Of a DNA stretch of 64,000 bases, positions 42,914 through 54,470 are shown piece after piece. Positions within the stretch are counted from its first letter, which is position 1; the number at the start of each line of letters is the position of its first letter. The stretch covers positions 56,035,049 through 56,099,048 of the forward strand of contig CM033711.1 in NCBI GenBank assembly GCA_019671005.1. Reading direction: 5' to 3'. The position numbers and the translations under genes were made by a program. Under the pieces are notes generated by a model. The model saw nothing but the letters and a program-made list of their open reading frames with translations, had not been told where the DNA came from and did not search any database. Source of the stretch: Hibiscus mutabilis. Its lineage: Eukaryota > Streptophyta > Magnoliopsida > Malvales > Malvaceae.

Positions 42914-42987
42914 CTAAAAAACAAGATTTGCAATGAGACAAACTATTACACAATGCATAGGATTTCACATCTAATGTAAATGCTTAC
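42914..42987 (-). other. Intron-like GT-AG insertion in C pol (74 bp)
   Basis: The minus strand reads CCTTCACCTG^GTAAGC at 42987 and ends CTTGTTTTTTAG^CCCC at 42914. Removing it gives the codon run P-S-P-A-P-R-A-I-N-T-H-F, which aligns residue for residue with P-M-P-T-P-Q-V-I-N-A-H-F of A2, which has no insertion. The phase (1) and position are identical to the 305-bp insertion of A1. The donor, U-rich tract and acceptor are all canonical. Its length is at the low end for plant introns. Confidence 0.72.
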
Positions 42988-43370
42988 CAGGTGAAGGTTT
43001 ACAGCTGAGTGCATCAGCTACAACGATGGCTTTTCCTAGGTGGTAGTCGATAGTAAGATCATAATATTTAAGGAGTTTCATCCATCTCCGTTGCTAAAGA
43101 TTCAACACCTTCTGGGTCAAGAGGTAGCATTTATCTCCGTAGAGATAATGCCTCCACATTTTCAATGCAAAGACAACTGCAGCTAACAAATCATGCGTGG
43201 GTAGTTCATCTCATGTGGCTTAAGTTGCCTCAAATGTAAGCAATGGCATTACCTTCTTGCATCAATACACATCCTAACCTGAGATGTGATGCATCACTAT
43301 AAACTGTGTAGTCTTTTCTAGACTCGGGTTGGGTTAGGACTAGAGTGTGAGTCAACACTTGTTTCAACTG
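42988..43370 (-). pseudogene. RNase H of C
   Basis: The minus strand shows DYTVYSDASHLRLGCVLMQE with GNAIAY, then degraded sequence with shifts near 43230 and 43130, and finally LLKYYDLTIDYHLGKAIVVA followed by DALSCKPSP just before the splice-like donor. The catalytic D is present; the E region (about 43190) is frameshifted. Confidence 0.83.
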
Positions 43371-44210
43371 ATCAAAACTTCATTGTTGATCCTTGGACCA
43401 GATAAATGGAGCTTCTTTCCATAATAACTTAGTCAATGGAGCTGCTAACATAGAAAATCCCTTGACGAATCTTCTATAATAGCCAACAAGACCAAGGAAA
43501 CTTCTCACATCACCAACGTTCTTCGATGGATGCCAATCAATAATGGATTGAATTTTCTTCGGATCTACTCAGATGCCTAAAACCGATATAATGTGCCCAA
43601 GAGAAGCAACTTCGGTAAGCCAGAACTCGCATTTGGAGAACTTGGTATACAAATGCTTCTCATGGAGAGTTTGAAGCACAATACGAAGATGTTCATGGTA
43701 TTCTGCAGCATTCTTGGAGTAGAATAGAATGTCATCAATGAACACCACTACGAAATTATCAAGATAGGGTCTAAAAACCCGATTCATCAAATCCATAAAA
43801 GTTGTTGGTACATTGGTTAGCCCAAAAGGCATCACCAGAAATTCGTAGTGACCATATCCCGTACGGATGGTAGTTTTGGGTACATCACAGTCTTTGACTC
43901 TCATTTGATAATATTTGAACCTTAAATCGATCTTGGAAAACACAATGACATCCTTAAGCTGATCGAATAGGTTATCAATCCTTCGCAATGGATATTTGTT
44001 CCTGATAGTTACCTTGTTCAGCTACTGGTAATAGATGCATAGCCTCATAGAACCATCATTCTTCTTCACAATGAGAATTGAAGCTCCCCAAGGCGAGGAA
44101 CTCGGTTGAATGAAGCCTTTGTCAAGCAAATCCTGAATCTGGGATTTCAATTCCTTTAACTCAACGACTACCATTCGTAAGGTGCAATGGAAACTGAAGC
44201 AGTTCCAGGT
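43371..44210 (-). pseudogene. Reverse transcriptase of C
   Basis: Motifs from 44190 downwards are ELKELKSQIQDLLDKGFIQP, FHCEEE-like damaged KKNDGSMRLCI, then MRRIDNLFDQLKDVIVFSKI (open from 43988), YYQMRVKDCDVPKTTIRTGY, MPFGLTNVPTTFMDLMNRVF and active-site VVFIDDILFYSKN. The end reads EFWLTEVASLGHIIS and GYYRRFVKGFS, with LTKLL near 43430. A stop at 43569 breaks the domain. Its intact core supplies the segment that A2 has lost. Confidence 0.88.
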
Positions 44211-44940
44211 TGCACTTCGATACTGAATTCAACTTCACGGGTTGGTGCTAAGCCCAAAATTAGGGAAGGCATCAAGAAATTCACACACTGTATTAATGCC
44301 TTGTATTCGAGGTTCATCCTTAGCTTCCAATGTCAAGGCATACAAGGAAGGGTTTCTTGAACTCATCAACATGATGCTCTCTTTGCCAAGGCCTCGAAGA
44401 TATAGCTTTATTTTGCTACAATCTACCCAAGCCTGATGCTTACTAAGCCAGTCTAGACCCAGTATAACATTAAACTCGTGGATCGGTAGAGCCAATAGGT
44501 TGGCCACAAAAGGAATCCCTTGGATCACTAAGGGAAAATTCTTACATACAAGGCTTATGGTAACGCAATTGCCTAGTGGATTGGTTACGAAAATTCTCGA
44601 TGCCATAGGTTCACTAGACATTCCATGCTTCCTAACTAGTTTAGTGCTTATAAATGAATACGTAGAGCCAAGGTCATTCAATGCATATAAGGAGTGAGAG
44701 TACAATTTTATGGTACTTGTAATGACATCCGGCTTATCCTCCTCATCCTCCCGACTCCTCACATGATACATCTGAGCAGAAGCCTTCGTTTCTTGCTTGT
44801 TGAATGGTTTTCTCGAGCCATTAGGTTTCCCTGTAGCTCCCGATGGCACTTGTCTCGTTCCCTTGCATTGAAAGGATTGAGCAGGGGAAGCAACATTAGC
44901 CAGTGTAGTAGTGGACTTGGTAGCACCCAAGGGACAATCA
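44211..44940 (-). pseudogene. Protease of C
   Basis: An open frame of 231 codons (44930-44235) begins in the gag tail (ATKSTTTLANVASPAQSF) and runs through AQMYHVRSREDEEDKPDVIT. The active-site region is LNDLGSTYSFIS, with DLG in place of DSG. Then come FVANLLALPIHEFNVILGLD and WLSKHQAWVDCSKIKLYL, ending with GLGKESIMLMSSRN and the linker toward RT. It cleaves the polyprotein. Confidence 0.87.
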
Positions 44941-46020
44941 CATATAAAATGGCCTAGTTCACCACAATAGAAACATGCTCCAGTCTGCTTACGACACTTA
45001 CCTGCTGGATGTCATTTCTGACAATAGTTGCAAACTAGATTTTATGGACTTCGATTGGAGCCTCTAGTGCTTTCAGCTAAAGCTGTCTTAGCAAAAGATT
45101 GTGTTACAGTCCGAGGTCTCTCAATATTCCTAGATCGGGAAGGCTGTGAGTAAGTATTCTATTTAAGGCCTTGGTACTTGCCCTTCCTGTTCCACTTGGG
45201 AGGTCGAAGATTATCCCTGAACCTCTTCTCCGACTTACTAGATTCACCCGATCTTTAAGCCCTCTGTGCAGATTCAGTAGCTTTAACTCAATGCACCAGA
45301 TCTTGGAAATTGGTGATGCCCAAAGCAGTAAACATGGGCCGCAACTCATCACTTACCCAGTAATAAACATCCTGCACTTATCCTTCTCCTTCTTGATGTA
45401 TTCCACACCATATCAGCAGTACTTACAAAAGTCATGGATATACTGCTTGATAGTTCAGCCACCTTGCTTTAGATGGACAAAGATGTTGCGCCTTTCTGCG
45501 AGAAAGTACTCACTAATGTACTTCTTTCAAAATTCTTGGAGAAAGAAATCCCAAGAGATGGTTTCTTCAGGAACAATAAGTATAGTGGTTTCCCACCACT
45601 AGAGTGCTTCATCTGCTATCAGTGCTAGGTGCACTCTAGCATGTGCTCATTAGAACATTGTAATTGATTATTCAGGATTCTCAGTGTGTTGTCCAGCCAG
45701 TATTCCGTAGTCTCAGGGTTATCATCATCCTATCTGGTGAAGGTGTAGGCTCGAAGTGATGCCAGCTTATCAATGGGGGCCCGAGTATACTGGACAACAT
45801 GTGGAGCTAATTGCGTAGGTTGTTCAGCTCTCGTTGAGGTCATAAATTTCTTAAACATGTCGGCAATGTTCCAGTAACACTCAGCCTGAGCATTGGGTAA
45901 CTCTGGCTCGACGTTCAAAGGTGGGGGATTAGGTAGGTCTCCCCCCTTATTTCCTCACTGTGTGTCGAGGAGCTGGTAGTTGGCTCATCTATGTGAGCTT
46001 CGTTAGTTCTAGACATATCT
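44941..46020 (-). pseudogene. Gag of C
   Basis: The N-terminus near 46020 reads SRTNEAHIDEPTTSSS. Further down come APIDKLASLRAYTFTR and WLDNTLRILNNQLQC-type capsid sequence, then ADEAL (near 45610), AERRNIFV and the basic linker KFRDNLRPPKWNRKGKYQG. The zinc knuckle CFYCGELGHFICDCP (CX2CX4HX4C) near 44935-44975 is intact. Frameshifts and stops occur near 45100, 45360, 45730 and 45955. Confidence 0.84.
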
Positions 46021-46145
46021 ATAACATAAAGAGATCGGATTAGTTAACAAGTCACAATATACACAATATATAACTCCTAGGTGGCAAAGTAGCAAAATAA
46101 CAGTACAATAGGCTTCGGTTTAGTCCTAAAATCGATTAAACTCTA

Positions 46146-46157
46146 GCTCTGATACCA
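46146..46157 (-). other. Primer-binding site of C
   Basis: The minus strand reads TGGTATCAGAGC four bases after the 5' LTR end. It is a perfect 12-base complement of the plant initiator-Met tRNA 3' end. Confidence 0.93.
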
Positions 46158-46579
46158 CAAATGTAACACCCTCTCCTCGGCCTGGTCGAGAACTAGGTCA
46201 GAGAATGCTACGGTTGAACGAAACTATGATCGATGCGGTGAGATCTTAATAACACGCAACACTTGGTCAACATTATGGCCTTCAAACATTATACAATATC
46301 GTATTCGGTTCAACTTATCCCTTTTGTAACAAAGACTGGCCAATTAGGGCCAATTTCAAACTTTTACAAGTTATAGGGACTAAATAGTGAACCTAATAAT
46401 TTAGAGGTCCTTTAGTGCAATTAACTATACAATACTGAAGTTCATTAAAGCAACAACGTTCTTGTAAATTTTCATGTCATTCCGATATCATTAACCCATC
46501 CGATTAGGCCTTGCTATGCTTAGTGACCATTCTGTAAATAAATTAAATATGCGTTCAATACCTTTTAACTGAATTACCT

Positions 46580-46870
46580 ACCCCCATATCGATACCTCCC
46601 TTAGCCTGTATCAGTCCGAATATGCACAGATTTGATTTTAACTTGAAGGATTAGAGGCTCCGTATTGATACCTTAGGGATCGTATCGATACGGGTTGACC
46701 TATTTCGGTACAGCCTAAAACTGTACCGATACATTTAAATGACCAAACTCCACTGCCTAAGTCTGTATCGATACACTTCTTTTGGGTATCGATATGCCCT
46801 ATTTCATCATGACCAATTATGCAAGGCCGTATCGATACAGGTTGATCTGTATCGATACACTTGTGTTGTA
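46580..46870. repeat. Cluster of GTATCGATAC palindromes in C 5' LTR
   Basis: Within about 290 bp there are six TATCGATA cores (near 46587, 46683, 46765, 46787, 46829 and 46850). Near relatives also occur, such as CGTATTGATACC (46660), TTCGGTACAG and CTGTACCGATAC (46711-46732). The 3' LTR equivalents (12380-12640) are more decayed. The A2 LTR has GTACCGATAC and TTTCGGTACAG near 6625-6655. Confidence 0.85.
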
Positions 46871-47238
46871 ATGATAGATCTTAGTTGGTTTTTAATGTAA
46901 TTAACCTATTGAACAATGTCCAAATACAATGAAATTTTACCAGCAAGCTTTTAATCATTTAATCTACTAGCATATCAAATTTTAAGGTTATTCGAATTAG
47001 TTTACTAGGTTTTCACCTTTAGGAGGCAATTATGTATATTTGGTTACTTTTAGCCCCACATACAAGTCATTTTAGGTCAATTTACCCTATTACAAAGTAT
47101 AAGCCATACATATACATTCAAAATGCCATGAGTAACTAGTTTAACTACTTTGTCACCATTCTAGGAGTTGATAAAGACAAAATACTTATTTTAGCTTGTA
47201 AGTGACTTGTCCAACTTCTCGATCCAACAATTAGATCA

Positions 47239-50200
47239 TGTAACACTCCAAATATTAATTTAAAAAAATAATCTTTAATGAATGTAATTAATTTAATAAT
47301 TGAGTATGGGTCAATTCTTGAGTGACCGAATTAGAAACTTTACATAGTTAAGACACCTTTTGAAGTGACTAAATTTACAACGATATAATCCTTGGGTATT
47401 ACATTCCAACACTTGGTGTAACATCCAAAATTTATATAGAAAGGTGTCTTAATATAGCTCTTAAAATAAATAAATAAATAAAGTGACCATTATTGTGAAC
47501 CATGAAGGACTGAATTGAAACTTTAAGAAACGATAAGAGCTAGTTTGAGGTTGCTATATAGTTAACACTCCAAAAATTAAGTATTGCATAGAAATTTAAT
47601 TCTTGTTATGGGATTAATGGTGTGCCTTTGATGTGTAAGGGCACGTGTGGCTGTTTAAGCTTAGTTTGAAACCAAACAAATATCCATTATCGTCTTCATT
47701 CTCCTTTTAACCGAAATTGGAAATAGAGAGAGGGGAGAGAGTTTGTCCATGGTGTTAGCTTGCTTGGATTTCGGTTATTTTGGAGCTTGAATTGTGTTTG
47801 CATGCTTGAGAATGTAAGTTTGTCCTTGTGATATCCCCTTAATTCAAAATGTGGCTTTGAGTTGTTGTGTTTGAATCGGTCCTTGCTTGATGAAAATTTG
47901 TTATATTATGGGGATAATTGGTTTGATAGAAGGTTAGTGTAGAAATGAGAAATTATATAGAATGAAATGGGATATGGTAATTTAGTGTAATGGTAATGTG
48001 AATTTCAAATCATTAGAATGATTTAATATGCTAGAATTATATGAATCAATCCATGTGATAATGTACAAGAATTAATTGAGAGATTGGAAGCTATCCTGCT
48101 CGAAAATAGCTTGTAATGAAATTGTTGGGTGATTGGTATAATTTGGATTGCTTAAGCTTCAAATTGGTGATAGATAATTGATTTATTATATTACAAGATT
48201 ATAATGAATCCAAAGAAAGCAGGGGAATGAATTTGAAAGAGTTCTAGCGGCTTCTTAAGTGAATTAGAATGGATGATAAACTTCCCTGTACAAGTCAGTA
48301 CCCTACAGGACTGTTTCGATGAAATTTAATTCATTTAAAACTCTGTTTGGAGACAAGTTAAGTGTTAATGAATAACTTGATATTTGATACTTAGTTTAAT
48401 GGTATTTGGATGTTTATAAACTCAACATACAAGTCGTTTAATGAACAAAAGTATATAGGGTAGTAATTAGACAGTTTCAAAATGCTTATGATGTTAGGGG
48501 ATTGCTTTGTATATTGAGTTATTGTACATTGTTAGACTCAAAATGAGTATCAAGTAATGATAATTAAGCATTTTAATTTAGCAAGATTTATTGGAACTTA
48601 CAAGATTAATTGAAAAGTATTAAGTAACTAATGAAAGAAAGGCAGTTTCGAATCAAAAAGCACTAATGGAAGCTATTTGGATTGTTGAAATGATATGTGG
48701 ACTAAATTGTCAAGGAATTGATTTTAATATATTGCTATTGCTGTATTATCTAGACAAGAAAGAGGTTGAACAAGGAGATGATAGACAAAAGGGCATTGTG
48801 ATTCATTATCAAGCTTAGCTTGGAATACTTGTGAGTATGACTATGTTTAATTAAGCATAGATTGTTAAATTACTGCAATTGCTCGATTGATTTGTGAGGC
48901 ATAAACTGCCTATATATGCTTCGGGATTGCTATTGCTTGTTAAGTTAAGAGTCCAAGGTATGTATGGACTTCTGATTATGCATTTTAAATCAAACATAGA
49001 TTGATTTTTATTACGCTTAATGTGGTATCTTGTGGATGAAGTTAGAGAACTTGAAAGTTAATAGAATACCTTGATGATTATTATAGAGTTGTAAGAGCCT
49101 TGATTAGTTGAGTCCTAGCTAGATTGGCATGCCAATAGGAATTTCTAAGCTCAGCTTGAACTGGACTAAGGTCCCCTGATTGGTACTAAAATACCCTTGA
49201 ACAAATTGATAATGACTAATGTTTCAATGGCAATAGAATTACCATTGTCTGTTGACATTGATTGATATTGTATTCTAGGAAACAACTAGTCAATGCCATA
49301 TTATCCAGCTAAGGTTACTTGTAATCGATTGAGAGTTAAGGAAATTGAATTGTTTAATTACTTAACCTAAATGAGTTGCTTGGCAATGTAATTTTCATCC
49401 TAGAAGCCTGCTATAAATTTATGATTAATTGAGCTTGGATTAAGCTTCTTGTTCGATGAATAGAGAGTATGTTACTCAAATGATAAATGCCAAATGATTG
49501 GTAGTGGTCTCGAAGCAATATTGGTTCAAGATTGAATGGATAAATTATTTTAATATTTTGGTATCTATATACTTTAGTTGTTAAAGTTTCGATACCTGCA
49601 ACCTAATTACTCACCCTGTTAAATTTATAGGAGCGATTGATTGTTGATCAAGCTTGGGGGAGTTTTGCAAGGTCACTAAAGGCAACAAAAGTATGTTTTG
49701 TTTTATTAAGTTAAACTCCTAGAAGGTGACACTAGTTTGGAATGTTATATTATAACATTTTGTCTATCATAAGGGGATTGTAAATAGTAACTTATTAAAG
49801 GCTTGTATATATATATATATATATCAATCTAAGCGTTTGACCTAAGGTGCTTGTTAGTGGATGATATTGCTTAACTGGGTTTGGTTGCTAGATTCGAATG
49901 ACGTAGGAGACCTTAAAAGCTTGTGTTCGAATGCATGATAATGGTATGATGTGGTTTTATAATTGTTGTGTGAGATTAAAGTATGTCGAAACCTATTAAG
50001 TCAAAAATTAAATTAAGCAATGCATGTTTAGCTTATCAAATGATCTTAAAAATGCTTAAATTGGCATGCCTTGTTTATATTGGTTATTAATCGAGTATTA
50101 TGTCCCGAAATAATTGATATACTGGTGATTCACATCCTTGTTAATATAAAATTTAGAATGATCACATGTCTCCAATCTCAATTCTAATGATTGTTATGTG

Positions 50201-50245
50201 ATATATTTGACGCATTTTAGATTGTTTGTTCGAATGCTTGTTCGA
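47239..50245 (+). repeat. Truncated plus-strand LTR(s) G inside C 5' LTR
   Basis: Starts TGTAACACTCC at 47239, with a second start TGTAACATCC at 47417 and a third similar string (TTAACACTCCAAAAATTAAG) near 47566. Downstream are a plant-LTR-like GAGAGAGGGGAGAGAG block (47726-), GGCATGCC (49126-49133), GGACTAAGGTCC (49163-49174), a TCCTAGAAGGTGACAC block (49717-) and an (AT)n run (49805-49824). The usual GTGTTACA end is missing. At about 50245 it joins C's LTR, with about 45 bp of C also lost. No coding sequence is seen. Confidence 0.78.
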
Positions 50246-50619
50246 ATACTTTGCCTAGTGAGGTAGTAAAAAACAGTGTCAATATCAATGAGATGCATTA
50301 CAAATCATGTCTTGACAATAATAGTGCAATGAATCATTATTAGCAATGCAATGATCATGTTCAATAGTATTAAATCCATATTTCAACAATAACCCTTGGA
50401 TCGATTCGGAATAGTAGATACGAGAATTCCTACGCCTTGCCAAATTAATGAATGGTCTAGTCCCTCTGCCTCGCGAATATGACCAACATCACAATACATC
50501 CTTCCGCCTCGCCAAATCAATGTAGGTCGTAGCCCAAGGACCGTAGTCCACCCGTACACTGAGCTTATGAATTCTATGTCATGCCAATTGTATCCAAAGT
50601 CCTTTCAAATCCAAGGTTC

Positions 50620-51000
50620 GATGACAATATCAATGATCAGTGTTCAATAGCAATGTCAATACTCAATATATTCAATGACTTTAGCAATGAACAATGTTTC
50701 AATATCAATGTCCTATAACAATATCAATGACATTAGCAATATTTCAATGATTTCAATGACAATATCAATAGTCAGTGATTTATTTGCAATGTTTCAATGA
50801 CAATAACAATGTCGACATCAATAATCCATGGCAATGGCAATTACAATGGCAATGTCATTGCTCTATAATAAATATCATATATTTCCATGATTCAATGATG
50901 ATGACAATGTTAATGACATTAACAATACTCAATAACAATGACGATATCCATGTTCAATGTTCATTAACAATGACGATAGCAATGACAATGCTCAATACTG
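50620..51000. repeat. CAATG-rich low-complexity block in C 5' LTR
   Basis: Counterpart of the block at 13440-13790, with the same irregular CAATG/CAATATCAATG units and several indels between the two copies. Confidence 0.8.
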
Positions 51001-51934
51001 GATGCGATAACTTACCGATGCTTACCACAATATCCGCTAAGCGGTTCGATACAATAATCCTTAGCGGTGAGGTTAGTAATGAAAATTTCATTAACAACAA
51101 AATTGGGAAAGGCACCTTGTCTAATCTCGAGACTCCGACTACACTCACCTTGATAATCCGAAGCTTTCAAGACTATCAGTTAGTAATCCCTTTGTTTCTA
51201 GCTCTCATTGGTGATGGTAGATGTTCCTCTTCCACTTCTTGAGCTAGGATAAACAATAGGGAAGTAGTTAGGATTTGTAATACGATATCGAAATCAGTAT
51301 AACATTATCAAAATCACTTTCTAAACTCAATATAGACAATATATATAAGTTTTCCATGGATAGCCAAAACCCCACTTTAAGATTACACTTCATATCTCCA
51401 TAGATTTCGATAATAGTTTAGGGAATTCAGCTTACCCGTTCGATAGTAATGATTCGATGTCGATAAATCAAAGGAAAACTAAGCTTGAAATCAAGCTCCA
51501 ATGGAGGTGTGAGCTTAGTTGAAGATGATGAAGAGAGGTGCTTGCTTGTTTTAGAAGTCGGGTAAGTTTCTCCACTCTTTCTTTTCTTCCTTTAACCCAA
51601 ATGAACTGATGGCTTTCCTTTATATGAAGGAAACTCATCAACTTAACCCACGCGTGGGTGATTATAATTTGAGGAGTGGCTAATGCAAGGTTATTCCTCA
51701 ACTTTCTATTATTTATGCTTGTACCCCTAAACTTTCAATTTCTATAATTTAGTCACTAAACAGGTTTTCGTTACTTCCAATAAGATTCTTAAGCAATAGT
51801 TTGACTCAATTAGATTACAATATCAATACAATTAACCGTGTTGTCAATGCCAGTACAATATTTGAACAATTCTGATGTAGGGTTTCTGATTGCCGGAACC
51901 CAATTTCGACTAGGCCAGATTTTGGGGTGTTACA

Positions 51935-52700
51935 TTGGCACCTAAGGATACAATTCATGTGTTTGATACAATGAAAGACCTTGTTATTGATGCCAAGGAT
52001 GACAATGCTAAGGATGCCACTGTATCTAGTAGTCCACGCGATGAGCCCAGATCGTCACCTCTGTTTCCGCAATGATTGAAGGTTTAGAAACAAGATGCCC
52101 AGTTCTAGAAGTTTAAAGAGATGTTTAAACAATTGCACATTAATGTCCCATTTCTAGAGGCCACCGATCAGATGCTAATCCATGCAAAGTTTCTAAAAGA
52201 AATTGTGACCAAGAAAAGGATTGTCAGTGAAGTTGAAACTGTTGCTACAACGGATGAGTGTGTGGCAGTGCTAAGTTATTTATAACCCAAGATGAAGGAC
52301 CTTGGCATCTTCACCATTCCATATTCCATAAGTCAAAACTAACTTAGTTGCGCTTTGTGTGATCTCATTTCAAGTGTCAACTTGATGTTGAAATCAGTGT
52401 TTACAAGATTGGGCATGTGACAAGCTAAACCTACATCGGTGATTCTTCAAATGGCTGATCATTCCCAAATCTGACTCGATGGTAGAATTGAAGATGTTTT
52501 GGTTAAGGTAGATAGATTTGTCTTCCCAACAGATTTTATCATTAAGTCGACGAGAGTGCTCCCATTATCCTTGGAAGACCATTCCTTACTATCAGGCGCA
52601 TGGTGATCGATTATGAAAAGGGTGAATTTACTATGAAGATAAATGCCAAAAAGATCACACTCAATGTCTTCAGCACTCTCAAGTATGCAGATGATATGAA
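51935..52700 (+). pseudogene. Gag-protease spacer and protease of BJ
   Basis: The region continues the Athila polyprotein broken at 12296. A spacer rich in Asp/Ala/Lys (VFDTMKDLVIDAKDDNAKDA) is followed by SSPLFPQ. Next come QLHINVPFLEATDQM, AKFLKEIVTKKR and FTIPYSI. The protease active-site region reads ALCDLISSVNLML, where family members have DLGAS, so the essential glycine is lost. VDRFVFPTDFII and a damaged LGRPFL-type motif follow. There are many stops. Confidence 0.82.
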
Positions 52701-53990
52701 GAATGCCAGCTTGTGCAAAGTGAGAAATCCCTAGTCGAAGAGAACCTCAAAGAGTATGTTGTAGCAATGTGCTTAGCGTTGTGGAGCAATATGAATTCGA
52801 CAAAGCAATGCACGAAGTTGAAGAAGAAGGTAAGGGAGAAACTGAACAATCCAATGTTGTGCTTACCAGGCCATGTATGTCTTTTGAACCTTTGGATTTT
52901 GCTGAATTCAAATCTCCCAAGCCATCGCTAGAGCATCCTCCTATACTTGATTCAAAACCTTTTCCCCCGTAATTAAAATATGCATATCTAGGGGAGAATA
53001 ATATGCTGCTTGTAATCATATCTGCTAGCTTAAAAGCCAGTGAAGAAAATAAATTGTTGCATGTCTTACCTCAACATAAGAAGGCTATTGGTTAGACTAT
53101 TGTTGACTTGAAGGGTATAAACCCTACTTCATGTGTGCATACGATTTTCCTTGGAGATGATCACATCAACTCGATAGAACCACAACGGAGACTCAATCCA
53201 ATCATGAGGACTGTGGTTATGAAGGATACAGTCAAATGGCTTCATGTTGGAATCATCTACCCTATCTCGAATAGTTCTGGGGTGAGTCCTGCCCAGTGTG
53301 TGCCAAAGAAATGAGGCATGACTGCGTTAAAAAAATGATGTTGATGAACTCCTCCCAACCAAAACTATTACTAGATGGCGAATCTGTATTGACTACCGAA
53401 AGATGAACAAAGCCATGAAAAAGGCCACTTTCCTTTGCCATTCATTGAATAGATGCTCAAAAAGCTTATGAGGAAACCCTATTATTGAATCTTGGATGAT
53501 TACTCCAAATACAACCAGATTGCTATAGCACCGGAGGACCAAGAGAAAATGGCATTCACATGTCCATATGGCATTTATGCTTTCCACTGAATGCTTGATG
53601 GACATCTTCTTAGACATGGTGAATGACTTTATAGAGATCTTCATGGATGACTTTTTTATCTTTAGAGACTCATTTGATCAATGCCTAGGCAACCTTGCCA
53701 AGGTGTTGAAATGATGTGAGGAAATCGACCTAGTGCTTAACTAGGAAAAGTGCCACTCTATGTCGCTGAGGGTATTGTCCTAGATCATCGTATTTATGAG
53801 AAAGCTATCGAAGTAGAAAAAGCCAAGATAGAAGTAATAGAGAAGTTTCCACCCCTAGCTAATGTTAAAGCCATTCGAAGCTTCAAGGGCCATGCCAGTT
53901 TATACAAGAGATTCATCAAAGACTTCTCCAAAATCTTGAATCCTTTGAGTTTGAAGACCATTGTCGTACAGCGTTCAAAACCTTGAGAAT
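52701..53990 (+). pseudogene. Reverse transcriptase of BJ
   Basis: An acidic spacer (52700-53050, with EFDKAMHEVEEEGKGETEQ) precedes RT. Motifs are IFLGDDHINSIEPQRRLNP, VKWLHVGIIYPISNSSGVSP, IDYRKMNKA, IAPEDQEKMAFTCPYGIYAF (shifted), IFMDDFFIF (active-site FMDD) near 53640, KCHSMSLRVLS-type degraded sequence, then EVEKAKIEVIEKFPPL and GHASLYKRFIKDFSKILNPL. About 80 bp with the MPFGL-N-AP motif is missing near 53590. Strongly decayed. Confidence 0.83.
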
Positions 53991-54470
53991 GAACTTATTT
54001 TTTCTCCAGTTGTATTGCCCTTCGATTGGTCACAAACTTTTGAGCCTATGTGTGATGCTAGCGACTATGTTATCGACGCCATTCTTGGTCAGCGTCAGAG
54101 TAAGATCTTTCATGTTATATATTATCTAGCCTTACTTAAAGTGAGGCACAACTTAACTACACTACCACTGAAAAGGAACTACTTGTTGTAGTTTTTGCAT
54201 TTGATAAATTTAGGGCATACCTTATAGGAACTAAAGTCATTGTGCATACTGATCATTTAGCCATTAAATATTTAGTGACCAAAAATGATGCTAAACCTAG
54301 ACTTATTAGATGGATATTACTTTTGCAAGAATTTGACATTGAGGTAGTAGATAGAAAAGGTATCAAAAATCAAGTAGTTGGCCATCTCTCTAGGCTGGAG
54401 AATGCATGGAATAATGATCTTTCATGTGATATTAAGGAAGAGATTCCTGATGAGAAATTAATGACTGCCA
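53991..54470 (+). pseudogene. RNase H of BJ
   Basis: Motifs are LPFDWSQTFEPMCDASDYVI (catalytic D), then after a shift TTTEKELL (catalytic E), and VHTDHLAIKYLVTKNDAKPR. LIRWILLLQEFDIEVVDRKG leads into QVVGHLSRLENAW. Confidence 0.88.

Larger units (their letters stand above)
12297..51934 (-). mobile_element. Tekay/Del-like chromovirus C carrying three later insertions
   Basis: Minus-strand element with 5' LTR at 46162-51934, a perfect initiator-Met primer site, gag, protease, RT, RNase H, integrase, chromodomain, polypurine tract and a 3' LTR at 12297-14681. It is interrupted by D (16019-28956), by E2 (29292-42877) and, in the 5' LTR, by G (47239-50245). Removing these leaves about 10.1 kb. 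About 340 bp of the 3' LTR end is missing at 12297, so its target duplication cannot be checked. The coding parts are frameshifted, and two intron-like insertions are present. Confidence 0.88.
46162..51934 (-). repeat. 5' LTR of C (about 2.77 kb net), interrupted by G
   Basis: The minus-strand start is TGTAACACCCCAAAATCTGG at 51934, and the end GGGTGTTACA at 46162 abuts the primer site. G splits it between 47238 and 50246. It carries GGACCGTAGTCC (50538-50549), a mutated GTCATGCC (about 50579), TCACCATTCTAGGAG (near 47153) and three CTCGCC/CTTGCC-type repeats near 50430-50520. No gene is seen. The long open frame at 50775-51242 arises from the CAATG-rich block. Confidence 0.9.

Noticed and set aside
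49805..49824. (AT)n runs here and near 58579-58593
   Set aside because: Ordinary microsatellites in AT-rich LTRs; no further significance seen.
50775..51242. 155-codon open frame on the plus strand
   Set aside because: It lies in the CAATG-rich low-complexity part of C's 5' LTR. The protein is repetitive (WQWQLQWQ and similar) and has no counterpart preserved in the other LTR copy.
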